Shown: positions 24,428-33,913, counted from the stretch's first letter. The stretch: DNA of 51,903 nt from Streptomyces sp. CB01580 (GCF_001905795.1 NZ_LIXJ01000042.1:1-51903), one strand, 5' to 3'. Program-made: numbers and translations. Notes: generated by a model from the letters alone, not told the origin.

Positions 24428-24459
24428 AGGGCCCGCACCGTGGAGACGGTGCGGGCCCT
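24428..24459 (-). terminator. hairpin terminator after the ParA/MinD-like ATPase gene
   Basis: A perfect 14-bp stem (24428-24441 with 24446-24459) closes a 4-base loop. It lies 23 bases after the stop of the minus-strand gene ending at 24483 and upstream of the ABC transporter promoter, so it separates the T7SS locus from the transporter. Confidence 0.8.
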
Positions 24460-24482
24460 CATTGGTCTATTCCTCTGTCGCC

Positions 24483-27386
24483 CTACTGCTGAGGCGCTGA
24501 CGGCGGTTGCTGCGGCCAGCCGGGAGGCGGTACCGGGGCCTGGGGGAGCGGGCCCTGCGAAGGACCGGGCTGACCAGGCTGAACGGGCTGGTCCGGCGCG
24601 CCGGGCGGCTGCTGGACCGACGCGGGCGGTCCGGCCGGACTCGCCGGGGACTGCGCCTGGGACGGCGGGGACTGCCAGCCGTGCTGCTGCACGCCGGGGC
24701 CGGGGTGCGGCGGGTACGGGCCGCCGCCGTACGGCTGTTGGGGCGGCTGAGCACCGCCGTACGGCGCCTGGGGCTGCTGCGGTTGCTGGGGTTGGGGCTG
24801 GGCGTAGGGCTGTTGCTGCTGCTGCTGCGGGTGAGGCTGCTGAGGCGCGTACTGCTGCTGGCCGGGCATCGGCGGGGCGTACTGCGGCGGGGGCGTGGAG
24901 CCGTTCGCCGTCCAGAGCCCCTGTTGCTGCTGGGCGCGCGTGAAGTCCTCGGCGACCATCGCCGAGAGCGTGAAGTACGCGTCGCGGGTCTTCGGACGCA
25001 TCATGTCCAGGTCGACCTCCGCGCCGGCCGCGAGGTGCTCGTCGAACGGCACGACGACGACGCCGCGGCAGCGGGTCTCGAAGTGCTGCACGATGTCCTC
25101 GACCTTGATCATCTTGCCGGTCTCGCGAACCCCGGAGATGACGGTGATGGAGCGCTGGACGAGCTCCGCGTACCCGTGCGCCGACAGCCAGTCCAGGGTG
25201 GTGGACGCGCTGGACGCACCGTCGACCGACGGCGTCGAGATGATGATCAACTGGTCGGCGAGGTCCAGCACTCCACGCATCGCGCTGTAGAGCAGACCGG
25301 TGCCCGAGTCGGTGAGGATGATCGGGTACTGCCTGCCCAGTACGTCGATCGCGCGCCGGTAGTCCTCGTCGTTGAACGTCGTGGAGACCGCCGGGTCCAC
25401 GTCGTTGGCGATGATCTCCAGGCCGGAGGGCGCCTGCGAGGTGAAGCGGCGGATGTCCATGTACGAGTTGAGGTACGGGATCGCCTGGACCAGGTCGCGG
25501 ATGGTGGCCCCGGTCTCCCGGCGCACCCGGCGGCCGAGCGTGCCCGCGTCCGGATTGGCGTCGATGGCGAGGATCTTGTCCTGCCGCTCGGTCGCCAGGG
25601 TCGCGCCGAGAGCCGTGGTCGTCGTGGTCTTGCCGACGCCGCCCTTGAGGCTGATGACCGCGATCCGGTAGCAGGACAGCACGGGGGTGCGGATCAGTTC
25701 GAGCTTGCGCTGCCGCTCGGCCTCCTCCTTCTTCCCGCCCAGCCTGAAGCGGGACGCGGCGGACGGCGCGCGGCTGCTCCGTGCCTTCTGCTTGCCCCGG
25801 ACCAGCCGGTCGGAGGAGAGCTCCACCGCCGCCGTGTATCCGAGCGGGGCGCCGGGCACGGAACGCTCGCGCTGGTCGTGGGTGATCGGGGACGGCCAGG
25901 CGGTTCCGGTGCGCGGGTCGACGGGCTCGGCCTGGGGGTGCTGTCCCTGGCCATGTTCGGGCAGGCCCTGCGGCTGCGGGGCTTGCGGCTGCTGCCCCTG
26001 GGGCTGCTGGGCTTGTTGCTGGGGCTGGGGCTGTTGTTGCGCCTGCTGCGGCTGAGCGGACTGTTGCGGGGTGGCCTGTGCGGGCAGGGGCGCGCCCTGC
26101 TGTCCGGGCCACTGGGGTGCCTGGGGCGCGTGAGGAGTCTGGGGCGGCAGCGGTGCCTGCGGCGCATGAGGTGCCTGCGGCTGCTGCTGCGGGAAGCCGT
26201 AACCGGCCTGCGGGGGAAGCGGCTGCGCCGAGGTCTGCTGTGCAGGGGCCTGCTGTGCCGGAGGAGCGGGCTGCTGCTGCGGGAAGCCATAGCCGCCCTG
26301 CTGCGGGAAGCCGTAACCGCCGTGCTGCGGCTGCTGCGGTGCCTGAGGGGCGCCGGTCTGTGGGAATCCGTACCCTCCGGGGCCCTGGGCGGCGGCCGGG
26401 GCCTGCACGGGCCACTGCGAGGCCGCCGGAGGCGCGTCGGGCTGCGGCGCGGCGGGCTGGAAGGTGGGCGGCAGCGGCGGCAGACCACCCTGCGGCGGCG
26501 CCGGGGCCCACGGGGCGGGCGGAGCGTCCTGGGGAGCGGCGTCCGGGACGGCGTCCGAGGGTGCGGGGTCCTGCGGCGCCCCGGCGGCATCGCCGTCGAC
26601 GGCATCCCCGGTGCCGCTCGCGTCGTCGCCGGACGCCGTGGTGTCCGCGGTTGGCTCGGGCGCTCCGGCACCGCTACCGGCGTCGGTGACGGCACCGGCG
26701 TCCGTGTCGGCCGGTGCGTCGGCGGTCGTGTCCGTCGTCGGCGCGGGGCCGGGCAGCGGACCGGTGCCCCCGCTCCCGTCCGTACCGTCGGCACTGCCCG
26801 TACTGTCTGCACCCGCACCCGCATCGGTGGCCGTGGCGGACTCGGCGGCCGGGCCCGTACCCGTACCCGTGGCGGAACCGTCCTCCTCCGCGCGCTTCGA
26901 CGCCTCCTCGCGCTCGGCGATCTCCCGCTTCAACGAAGCGGGGGAGAACCGCATCGTCGCGCCGCTCTCCACGTCCCCGCCGCCGAACGGATCCGTCGTC
27001 GCGTCGGTGTCACCCGCTGCCGGGGACCCCGCCATCGCCCCCTCCGAGGCGGCGGCCGAGGCGTCGCCCGCCGCGGCAGGGGCCGGTTCGGGAGCCTGGG
27101 CCGGGTCCGGCACGGGCGGGGCCGGCGGCGTCGCGGTCCAGCCGTGGTCGAAGCCGCTCCCCGGCGGCGGAGGAGGCACGGCGAGCGGCGCCCCGCTGGG
27201 CGGCGGAGGCGGCGCCAGATGCGTTCCGGCACCGCCCGACGAGTCCCCCGACGAGTTCTGCGTGTACCAGGCGGGCGGGGTGTAGTCGATGGTGAACTCA
27301 CCCGTCATCTCGGCGGGCTCCGCGTCGGACGACTCGTCGACGGGCATGCTCCAGCTCCCGCGCTTCTCGTCCCGATCGCCGTTCAC
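24483..27386 (-). CDS. T7SS-associated ParA/MinD-like ATPase with long Pro/Gln-rich N-terminus (EspI-like)
   Basis: In this 967-residue protein the first 575 residues or so are disordered and rich in Pro, Gln, Ala, Gly, Asp and Thr. A P-loop ATPase of the ParA/MinD family follows, with the deviant Walker A SLKGGVGKTTT (Lys581-Lys586), the switch region DANPDAGTLGRR and IILTDSGTGLL. A second Gln/Pro-rich tail of about 150 residues closes the protein. A Pro-rich region followed by a MinD-like domain is the layout of mycobacterial EspI. The likely role is regulation or energising of secretion, not catalysis of transport; that is inference. The GTG at 27386 has GGAGG 5 bases upstream. It is the outermost gene of the T7SS locus. 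Confidence 0.88.
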   Translation of the reverse strand: MNGDRDEKRGSWSMPVDESSDAEPAEMTGEFTIDYTPPAWYTQNSSGDSSGGAGTHLAPPPPPSGAPLAVPPPPPGSGFDHGWTATPPAPPVPDPAQAPEPAPAAAGDASAAASEGAMAGSPAAGDTDATTDPFGGGDVESGATMRFSPASLKREIAEREEASKRAEEDGSATGTGTGPAAESATATDAGAGADSTGSADGTDGSGGTGPLPGPAPTTDTTADAPADTDAGAVTDAGSGAGAPEPTADTTASGDDASGTGDAVDGDAAGAPQDPAPSDAVPDAAPQDAPPAPWAPAPPQGGLPPLPPTFQPAAPQPDAPPAASQWPVQAPAAAQGPGGYGFPQTGAPQAPQQPQHGGYGFPQQGGYGFPQQQPAPPAQQAPAQQTSAQPLPPQAGYGFPQQQPQAPHAPQAPLPPQTPHAPQAPQWPGQQGAPLPAQATPQQSAQPQQAQQQPQPQQQAQQPQGQQPQAPQPQGLPEHGQGQHPQAEPVDPRTGTAWPSPITHDQRERSVPGAPLGYTAAVELSSDRLVRGKQKARSSRAPSAASRFRLGGKKEEAERQRKLELIRTPVLSCYRIAVISLKGGVGKTTTTTALGATLATERQDKILAIDANPDAGTLGRRVRRETGATIRDLVQAIPYLNSYMDIRRFTSQAPSGLEIIANDVDPAVSTTFNDEDYRRAIDVLGRQYPIILTDSGTGLLYSAMRGVLDLADQLIIISTPSVDGASSASTTLDWLSAHGYAELVQRSITVISGVRETGKMIKVEDIVQHFETRCRGVVVVPFDEHLAAGAEVDLDMMRPKTRDAYFTLSAMVAEDFTRAQQQQGLWTANGSTPPPQYAPPMPGQQQYAPQQPHPQQQQQQPYAQPQPQQPQQPQAPYGGAQPPQQPYGGGPYPPHPGPGVQQHGWQSPPSQAQSPASPAGPPASVQQPPGAPDQPVQPGQPGPSQGPLPQAPVPPPGWPQQPPSAPQQ

Positions 27387-27831
27387 TTTGCCTCCTGGTG
27401 TGGTCGAGCACCCTTGTGCACTGATGGGTGGGGGCGACCGTTTCCGTTCTGCCGAGCGCCCGGCTCTCCCCCTGGGACACGCAACACCTGCCCGCAGGCT
27501 CTTCTGCCGCGCCCGGACCCACCCTAATCGTCAACGGGCCCGCTCCGTCAGGCCGCACGGCACCGCAAGAGCTGTCCCTTACGTAACGAAGGGACTCTCA
27601 AGCGAACGGGCAGCAGCACAAGGTGAAGAGCGAAGCAGTCAAAGCCGTACAACCACTGACGGAACGCCGAACATTCCGTACACGCGCCGCCCGGCGTCCC
27701 ACACACGCGCTCCGCACACGCACCCGGAACGCGTCCGGTACGGGCATCCGGCACACGCCCCCGACGCACCCCGCACAGGCAGACACGCGAACGTGCACGC
27801 GCGGCCCGTACGGGGACCGGCGAGAGAGACC
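27387..27831 (-). other. 445-base intergenic region with probable promoter
   Basis: No gene is supported. On the minus strand a -10-like TAGGGT (27526-27521) with CTGACG about 19 bases further upstream could drive the ATPase gene, leaving a 5' leader of about 130 bases. A 7-bp inverted repeat GTCCCTT (27574-27580) and AAGGGAC (27589-27595), with TTACGTAA overlapping its left arm, lies just upstream of that promoter and may be an operator. The rest, 27640-27831, is a CA-rich, CACAC-containing stretch after the end of the 240-residue gene, with no clear hairpin. Confidence 0.4.
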
Positions 27832-28554
27832 TCAGTCCATCCGGCGCGCGCCGCCCAGCAGTCCGGTCTCGGCGTCGGTCGCCTGCGTCATCACGAACTG
27901 CCGGTCGCCGCCCGAGCACCAGAGGGTGACCCCGTCCGCCAGCGTCGACAGCGCCTGGGTCTCGGCGGCCGGAAGGTGCAGGATCCGGCCGATCCGGGCG
28001 GCCTCGTCCGGGGACACCCGCTGCACGCCGACCAGCGCCGACTTCTCCATCAACCGCGGTGCCACCGGGCTCAGATACGGCAGCAGGGTCAGCACCGACT
28101 GCCACGGAGCGGACACCACCCGCCCGCGCGGCGGGCGCATGCCGCAGTCGCGGACCACGACCACGGGCGAGCCCGCCGAGGGGCCCTGCGGCGGCACCCG
28201 CCCCACGTCGTGCAGCGTGACGCACGGCTGACCGCCGCCCGCGGCGTGCGCGAGCCCCGTCCACGTCTGCGCGCGCCCCGTCTCCACGACGATCCGCGCG
28301 CCCGTGGCCGCCGCCCGCAGCGCCAGCACCTGCGCCGTCCACAGACCGCCGATCAACGTCACGTCGTACGGGGTCGGGTGGTTGATGCCGAGGACGGCGG
28401 GACGGCCCTGGGCGTCCACACCGATCACCATGCCGTCGTCCCCGACCGGCAGGGCCAGCGACGCCAACTGGTCGAGCGTGACCGACTGCCGCTCGCGGCG
28501 CGGACCGATCAGACCGAAACCGAGCCGGGCACGACCGCCCGTGAGTGCGGACAT
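27832..28554 (-). CDS. T7SS-locus protein of unknown function
   Basis: I do not recognise the family. The 240-residue protein is soluble, with no signal peptide and no clear membrane segment. Alternating strand-helix stretches (GMVIGVDAQGRPAVLGI, YDVTLIGGLWTAQVLALRAA, ARIVVETGR, SPVVVVRDCG) suggest an alpha/beta fold with a Rossmann-like or P-loop-like topology but no Walker motif. The start ATG overlaps the eccE stop by one base (TGATG), so it is translated together with EccE. That coupling points to a T7SS role. Confidence 0.75.
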   Translation of the reverse strand: MSALTGGRARLGFGLIGPRRERQSVTLDQLASLALPVGDDGMVIGVDAQGRPAVLGINHPTPYDVTLIGGLWTAQVLALRAAATGARIVVETGRAQTWTGLAHAAGGGQPCVTLHDVGRVPPQGPSAGSPVVVVRDCGMRPPRGRVVSAPWQSVLTLLPYLSPVAPRLMEKSALVGVQRVSPDEAARIGRILHLPAAETQALSTLADGVTLWCSGGDRQFVMTQATDAETGLLGGARRMD

Positions 28555-29906
28555 CAGCGGGTACCTCCGAGCGGCAGGGTGGCGAGCACGCCGGGCAACT
28601 GCTCGCGGTCGAGCCGGACCAGCGAGGTCCGGACGCCGCGCGCGGCACGCTCCAACTCATGGCGGGCGCTGAGCAGTTCCTCGTCGCTGCGCCCGGTGAT
28701 CCTGATGTGCCCCGCGACCGAGACGCCCTGCCGCTCACCGCGCCCCAGGGTGAGGCTGAACGTCGTGGCGAGGGCCGGCATGGAAGTGAGCAGCGCCACG
28801 AGCTGCGGCATCGCCGCGCCGCCGGTGCCGAACTGGGGCCAGCGGGCCACCCAGTAGGTGGTGTGCCACCGGTCGTCGCAACGCCAGGTCCTGGACGTCT
28901 CCTCGGTGCGCCGCGCGGGCGACCCGTTGCGGCCCGCCTGCGTCATGGCGGACGGGCTGGCGCACACCGAGGTGGCGATCGCCGACGTCAGCTCCTGCTC
29001 GGTCAGCACCGTCGCGCGGAAGCCGGCCCCGGTCAGCCTGCTCGACAACTGGTCGGCCGCGCGCACCACGCACTTCTGCGCCCCGACGACCCCGCCACCG
29101 CGCGCCCGCACGGCCTCGGGGCAGAGCTCGGGGTCCAGCTTCAGCGCGATCCAGGTGATCCGCACGGCGGGCGAACCCGTCTGGGCCTGGAGCGGCGCGT
29201 AGTTGCGCGCGGCGACGGACTGCGCAGGCAGATGCGGGGCGGGGGCCGGCTGCGTGTGCTGCACGATCTGCGCCGACTCCAGCCGGATGCCGTCGACTTC
29301 GAGCACGTCCCGGACCAGTGCCAGCGGCAGCGGGTGGGCGGAACGATCCGGTCGGAGCGCCGAGGTGTCCGACTCCACCTGGAGGATCGCCGTGACGAAC
29401 GTACCGTCACCGATCATGCCCACCGGTCGCCGGTCGCGGTCGCTGAAGGAGTACGTGCGCAACGCCGGATCGCACTCCACGACGGGCGCGATCCCCGGCT
29501 CCGTGCCCGCGGGCAGCTCCAGGGAGCCGGCCCGCCGCGAACGTGCCCGCAGGGCCAGGACGGTGCCCAGCCACTCCGGGAGCGAACGGCGGTGCCTGCG
29601 CGCGACCGCCAGCAGGATCAGCAGGGCGGCGACGGCGGCGGCCGGCACCAGCAGCAGGGGCTCGATCACCCACGCCGTGAGCAGCACCGCGGCGGCGATC
29701 TCCAGCAGTACGAACTGTTGCAATCGGAATGAACCGAACTGTCCTGCGGGCCCGTTGAACCGGGCGGCCGCCGGTCGACGGGAGCGCCGTGCGGAGCCCC
29801 GGGACGGCGGCGGGTCACCGGCCGGGGGAGACCCGGCGGTACGCGCGCGCCCGGCCGGACGCGTCGGTGCAGCGGAAGCCGTCATTCCGGCATTCCCCCC
29901 GTTCAT
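28554..29906 (-). CDS. eccE: type VII secretion protein EccE
   Basis: EccE is a core membrane component of the T7SS complex. The 450-residue protein begins with a disordered basic, Pro-rich stretch (to about residue 45). Two adjacent transmembrane helices follow (FVLLEIAAAVLLTAWVI and LLLVPAAAVAALLILLAVA), then RRHRRSLPEWLGTVLALR and a long cytosolic domain, the usual EccE layout. ATG at 29906 is taken as the start; ATG at 29885 is an alternative, and both have G-rich sequence upstream. A -10-like TAGGGT on the minus strand (29970-29965) may drive it. It is divergent from eccB. Confidence 0.87.
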   Translation of the reverse strand: MNGGNAGMTASAAPTRPAGRARTAGSPPAGDPPPSRGSARRSRRPAAARFNGPAGQFGSFRLQQFVLLEIAAAVLLTAWVIEPLLLVPAAAVAALLILLAVARRHRRSLPEWLGTVLALRARSRRAGSLELPAGTEPGIAPVVECDPALRTYSFSDRDRRPVGMIGDGTFVTAILQVESDTSALRPDRSAHPLPLALVRDVLEVDGIRLESAQIVQHTQPAPAPHLPAQSVAARNYAPLQAQTGSPAVRITWIALKLDPELCPEAVRARGGGVVGAQKCVVRAADQLSSRLTGAGFRATVLTEQELTSAIATSVCASPSAMTQAGRNGSPARRTEETSRTWRCDDRWHTTYWVARWPQFGTGGAAMPQLVALLTSMPALATTFSLTLGRGERQGVSVAGHIRITGRSDEELLSARHELERAARGVRTSLVRLDREQLPGVLATLPLGGTR

Positions 29907-30111
29907 CAGTCCCCAACTCCACCCGTATTCCGCCTGTCCCGGGCAGGACCTCGGCGGCTGGATCACCCTACCCGCCCCACCGTCACCGACGGCCAGCAGG
30001 CATAGTAGGGGGCCGGTCCGGCACCGAGGTCCGGCGTCGCGGGCCCGGCACGGGCCGGGGGACAGCGACCGCACCGGTGCCGCGCGGGGAGACACGGGAG
30101 AAAAGCGACTC
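29907..30111. promoter_or_regulatory. divergent eccE/eccB promoter region
   Basis: On the minus strand TAGGGT (29970-29965) is a plausible eccE -10 box. On the plus strand CATAGT (30001-30006) is a weaker candidate for eccB. Between them CCGTC and GACGG form a short inverted repeat (29980-29992), so one regulator could affect both directions. The assignment is by inspection only. Confidence 0.4.
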
Positions 30112-31662
30112 ATGGCATCACGGCGGGATGAGCTCAACGCATACACCTTTGCGAAGAAGCGCACGGTGGCGGCCTTCCTCCAACCCTCGTCCACCGGCTC
30201 GGACGAGGGCGCTCCCCGGCCGCTGCGTGCGGTCCTGCCGAGCGTGGTCGTCGGTGCGCTGATCCTCGCCGGCTTCGGCGCCTTCGGCATGTTCAAACCC
30301 ACCGCGCCCAAGGACTGGGACAAGCCGGGCGCCAAGGTGATCGTCGGCAAGAAGTCCACCACCCGCTACGTCGTGCTCACCACCGGAAAGGGCAAGCAGA
30401 AGAAGACGCTGCTGCACCCGGTGCTCAACCTCGCCTCGGCCCGGCTGCTCCTCAACCCGCAGGACTACGACGTCATCCAGGTCGCCGACGACGTGCTCGA
30501 CGCGGGCAAGCCCCCGCGCGGACCCATCCTCGGCATCCCGTACGCCCCCGACCGGCTGCCCGACGCCAAGGACGCCGGAACGGCCAAGCGCTGGGCCGTC
30601 TGCGTACAGCCCGGCGGCAAGGGCAACTCGGTGCAGAAGGCGACCTTCGTCTTCGGCGCGCGCGACGACGGCCGGACCGAGGGACGCGACCGGCTCACCG
30701 GCGGCCAGATGCTCTACGTCCAGGGCCAGGACCAGGTCCGCTACCTGGTCGACGCGAAGGGCACCAAGTACCGCGTCGACGAGACCGCGGCCGACAACGG
30801 CCACCTGACCAACGCGCTGGTCGGCAGCCGCCGTCCGCAGCCCGTCACCGACGACTGGCTGGCCACCCTGCACGACGGCAGCCCCGTCGCCTTCCCGCGG
30901 ATCCCCGGCGAGGTCGGCGCCCCGGCGAACGTCCAGGGGCAGCTCTCCGACAAGGAGAACAGGATCGGCACGGTGCTCAGGACCAGGACCGGTGAGGGCA
31001 CCCAGTACTACGTGGTGCTCGACAAAAAGGTGCAGCCCGTCTCCGAGTTCACCGCCTGGCTGCTGATCAACTCCCCGCAGACCGCCGGTCTGGACCTGGA
31101 CAGCGAGGCGCGCTCCGTCGGCCTGCAGACCTTCGTCCCGGACCCCGAGACCTTCACCGGCCAGCCCGCGCACTGGCCGGCCCGCAGGGCCACCCAGGTG
31201 AACACCGCGGACGGCGGCAGCGGCGGGCGCGACACCATCTGCAACGTGCTGCGCAAGGTCGACGGCTCCGGCCGCACGACGCTGAGCACGTGGGCGGGCA
31301 CCTCGTACCCGGCCGCCATCAGCGCCGGGGGCACCAGCACCTACGTCACCCCCGGCAGCGGCCTGCTCTACACCCAGGTCCAGGGCCGCCAGACCCGCCC
31401 AGACGGATCGCTGTTCCTGGTCACCGACACCGGACTGCGCTACGCGGTCCAGGCGAACGGCGACAGCGACGCCCGGCCCTCCGACATCGGCGCCGCGGAC
31501 GGGCAGAAGCAGTCGGACGGCCGCCCCGAGCCCAGCCAGGCACAGAGCAGGCTCGGCTACGAGAAGGTGACGCCCGCGCTGGTGCCGATCGCCTGGTCGG
31601 ACTTCCTCTCCAAGGGGCCCAGGCTCGACACCAACAGCGCCCGACAGCCCCAGGGTTCATGA
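30112..31662 (+). CDS. eccB: type VII secretion protein EccB
   Basis: EccB is a core component with a single membrane span and a large extracytoplasmic domain. The 516-residue protein opens with the family signature MASRRDELNAYTFAKKRTVA. A transmembrane helix lies at about residues 43-60 (VLPSVVVGALILAGFGAFG), followed by the beta-rich repeat domain with paired cysteines (Cys near 165 and near 380). The ATG at 30112 is the conserved start. mycP follows 47 bases later on the same strand. Confidence 0.95.
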   Translation: MASRRDELNAYTFAKKRTVAAFLQPSSTGSDEGAPRPLRAVLPSVVVGALILAGFGAFGMFKPTAPKDWDKPGAKVIVGKKSTTRYVVLTTGKGKQKKTLLHPVLNLASARLLLNPQDYDVIQVADDVLDAGKPPRGPILGIPYAPDRLPDAKDAGTAKRWAVCVQPGGKGNSVQKATFVFGARDDGRTEGRDRLTGGQMLYVQGQDQVRYLVDAKGTKYRVDETAADNGHLTNALVGSRRPQPVTDDWLATLHDGSPVAFPRIPGEVGAPANVQGQLSDKENRIGTVLRTRTGEGTQYYVVLDKKVQPVSEFTAWLLINSPQTAGLDLDSEARSVGLQTFVPDPETFTGQPAHWPARRATQVNTADGGSGGRDTICNVLRKVDGSGRTTLSTWAGTSYPAAISAGGTSTYVTPGSGLLYTQVQGRQTRPDGSLFLVTDTGLRYAVQANGDSDARPSDIGAADGQKQSDGRPEPSQAQSRLGYEKVTPALVPIAWSDFLSKGPRLDTNSARQPQGS

Positions 31663-31709
31663 CGGCCCGCGGCCACACACGCATCGAGAGACCCGGGGGA
31701 GAGAAAGAG

Positions 31710-32960
31710 ATGGCGTACCGAAGGACGGCCCGGACGGCGGCGGCCGTCGCCGCGCTGACCGCGTCACTGACCGCGGCCACCGTGCCGACGGCGTACGCGG
31801 AGGGCGTCCGGGGAGCCGGCGGCGTCGGGATAGACGGCGGAGGCGAATGCACCTTCCCGATGAAGCACCAGTACGAGGGGCGGCCCTGGTCCCTGCAACG
31901 CGTCCTCCTGGACGAACTGTGGCAGGACACCAAGGGCAAGGGGGTACGCGTCGCCGTCATCGACACCGGCGTCGACAACGACAACCTGCAGCTGAAAACG
32001 GCCGTCGACGCGTCGTCGGGCGCCGACCTCCTCAAGGGCGGCAAGAGCGACGGAACGGTCGACGAGGTGGGCCACGGCACCAAGGTCGCCGGGATCATCG
32101 CCGCCCGCCCCCGCAAGGGCACCGGATTCGTCGGACTGGCCCCCGAGGCCACGATCGTCCCGATCCGCCAGAACGACGAGAAGAACAGCGGCAAGGACAC
32201 CACCATGGCCACCGCGATCGACCATGCGATCGCCAAGAAGGCCCAGGTCATCAACATCTCCCAGGACACGGTGAAGCCCCTGTCGGAGACCTCGGCACTG
32301 GGCAGGGCCGTGGCCCGGGCGCTCGCCGCCGACATCGTCGTGGTCGCCTCGGCGGGCAACGACGGCATGGACGGCAAGCTCAGGCGCACCTACCCCGCCG
32401 CGTTCGACGGCGTCCTCGCCGTCGCCTCCTCCGACCGCAACAACGAACGCGCCCCCTTCTCCCAGGCGGGCGACTTCGTCGGGGTCGCGGCCCCGGGCGT
32501 CGACATCGTCTCCACGGTCCCGGGCAACGGCCAGTGCACCGACAACGGCACCAGCTTCTCCGCCCCGTACGTCGCCGGGGTCGCCGCCCTGATGCGCGCC
32601 AAGTACCCCAAGTGGACCGCGGCCCAGATCGTCGCCCGCATCGAGCAGACCGCGGAGCGCTCCATCACCGGGCACGACCCCTTCGTGGGCTGGGGTGTCG
32701 TCGACCCGGTGCGCGCCCTGTCCGGCGACGACACCCCGCAGGACGCCCCGCGCCCCGACCCGGCGCCGCCCAGGGCCCCCGCGCCCGAGCCCGCGCACTT
32801 CTCCCTGTCGGAGACCCCGCAGGAGCGCAGCGAGCGGTACGCCACCTACGCGCTGGCCCTGACCGCCGTGCTGGTCGGTGTGATCGCCGGAACCGCGACG
32901 GTCGTCCGGGACGTCCGCCGACGACGCTCCGCGCGCCGTTCCGTCAGCCCCGCGAGGTGA
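31710..32960 (+). CDS. mycP: mycosin-type subtilisin protease MycP
   Basis: MycP is the membrane-anchored S8 protease required for T7SS stability and for processing some substrates. The 416-residue protein has a signal peptide (to about residue 30, ending TAYA). The catalytic triad is visible: Asp85 in VAVIDTGVDN, His122 in VGHGTKVAG and Ser282 in NGTSFSAPYVAG; the oxyanion Asn217 lies in ASAGND. A Pro-rich linker follows, then a C-terminal membrane helix (YALALTAVLVGVIAGTATVV) and a basic tail. The ATG at 31710 has GGGGGAGAG upstream. It lies directly behind eccB. Confidence 0.94.
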   Translation: MAYRRTARTAAAVAALTASLTAATVPTAYAEGVRGAGGVGIDGGGECTFPMKHQYEGRPWSLQRVLLDELWQDTKGKGVRVAVIDTGVDNDNLQLKTAVDASSGADLLKGGKSDGTVDEVGHGTKVAGIIAARPRKGTGFVGLAPEATIVPIRQNDEKNSGKDTTMATAIDHAIAKKAQVINISQDTVKPLSETSALGRAVARALAADIVVVASAGNDGMDGKLRRTYPAAFDGVLAVASSDRNNERAPFSQAGDFVGVAAPGVDIVSTVPGNGQCTDNGTSFSAPYVAGVAALMRAKYPKWTAAQIVARIEQTAERSITGHDPFVGWGVVDPVRALSGDDTPQDAPRPDPAPPRAPAPEPAHFSLSETPQERSERYATYALALTAVLVGVIAGTATVVRDVRRRRSARRSVSPAR

Positions 32961-32982
32961 CTTCCGCCCGGAGGAAGCACAG

Positions 32983-33011
32983 TTGGGGACGACGGACGAA
33001 TTGACTAGGGT
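32983..33011 (+). promoter_or_regulatory. promoter of the WXG100 gene pair
   Basis: TTGGGG (32983-32988) and TAGGGT (33006-33011) are separated by 17 bases, a good housekeeping-type arrangement. Transcription would start near 33018, about 180 bases before the first WXG100 gene, leaving room for a short leader ORF. Confidence 0.5.
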
Positions 33012-33048
33012 GGCAGCAGACTTCACGTGTGTGACGGGGGAACGAGAA

Positions 33049-33204
33049 GTGGCCGAGTCCGATTTCGGAGCGCGGAAATGCCGACAGCGCACTTCCCGGC
33101 CCCGCGCTCTCCCCACTCCTTTGCCGGAGCACACGGGGGACAGGAAGGGCCCGGCCGCATCGCGCGGACGGGCCGGAGAACTGAGAGATAGGACCTCCGG
33201 ATGA
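33049..33204 (+). CDS. possible 51-residue leader ORF before the WXG100 genes
   Basis: A GTG at 33049, behind GGGGGAACGAG, opens a 51-codon frame whose stop overlaps the ATG of the first WXG100 gene (ATGA at 33201-33204). The peptide is Arg/Pro/Gly-rich and matches no family I know. It fits inside the leader predicted from the promoter at 32983-33011, so it could couple translation to the secreted-protein genes. It may also be chance; the composition is not strongly protein-like. Confidence 0.3.
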   Translation: MAESDFGARKCRQRTSRPRALPTPLPEHTGDRKGPAASRGRAGELRDRTSG

Positions 33205-33557
33205 CCAACCCCGCAGGCGGTTTCGGACTTGCCGACGATCCGATCGTCCAGGCGAAGAACAAGATCGTGGAGACCGCCGGGGCCGTCTCGCGGCAGTCCC
33301 GCGAACTGGCCAACATCCTCGCCACGGTGGGCGCCGGGTGGACCGGTGTCGGTGCCGCGGGATTCACCTCCGCGCAGCTGATGATCAACGAGGACCACGA
33401 CCAGATCCGTCGTCTCCTCGACGTCCTGCACAACGCGGTGGAGAGCACCAAGAACCTCAGCAACGCCAACGACGAGGAGGTCCGCGCGGCCTTCAACCGG
33501 GTCAAGGAGGGGCCGGGCGGAGCGCCCGCCAACACCTCCGGCCTGAACAACGTCTGA
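33201..33557 (+). CDS. WXG100 family type VII secretion target (EsxB-like)
   Basis: WXG100 proteins are small helical hairpins secreted as dimers by the T7SS. The 118-residue protein has the central WxG turn in VGAGWTGVGAAGF (Trp near residue 48) with flanking helices. The C-terminal tail after helix 2 is Gly/Pro/Asn-rich, and I do not see a clean YxxxD/E signal. It is longer than the usual 100 residues. It lies 50 bases before a second WXG100 gene, the normal two-gene arrangement for an Esx heterodimer. Confidence 0.9.
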   Translation: MTNPAGGFGLADDPIVQAKNKIVETAGAVSRQSRELANILATVGAGWTGVGAAGFTSAQLMINEDHDQIRRLLDVLHNAVESTKNLSNANDEEVRAAFNRVKEGPGGAPANTSGLNNV

Positions 33558-33607
33558 ACCGCGCCGCACCACCCCTTCCGCACACGCGAGCACCGAGGAG
33601 AACAACC

Positions 33608-33913
33608 ATGGGCCACGACCCGAACACCAAGGTCAGGTACGAGAGCGTCCAGGAGATCGCGAACCGCGTCCGCGCGGTGTCGCAGAAGATCGTCAAGGAC
33701 CTGGAGGAGATGGACGCCGCGCTCAGGGTCGTCACCGACACCTGGGACGGTGAGGCGCACAAGGAGTACGTGGTCCTGCAGAGGAAGTACAAGGGCCGCG
33801 CCGAGCACATGAGGGACCGCCTGGCGGAGGTCGCGAAGATCATCGAGTCCGGCAAGGACAGCTACCGCGCCACCGACCTGCGGGCCTCGCGCGGCTTCAC
33901 CGAGGCGTACTGA
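33608..33913 (+). CDS. WXG100 family type VII secretion target (EsxA-like)
   Basis: This is the partner of the preceding gene. The 101-residue protein has the WxG turn in VVTDTWDGEAHKEY (Trp near residue 45), helix 1 (ESVQEIANRVRAVSQKIVKD) and helix 2 (YVVLQRKYKGRAEHMRDRLA). The C-terminus reads ATDLRASRGFTEAY. The ATG at 33608 has GAGGAG 6 bases upstream. A long hairpin follows at 33932-33971, ending the pair. Confidence 0.92.
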   Translation: MGHDPNTKVRYESVQEIANRVRAVSQKIVKDLEEMDAALRVVTDTWDGEAHKEYVVLQRKYKGRAEHMRDRLAEVAKIIESGKDSYRATDLRASRGFTEAY

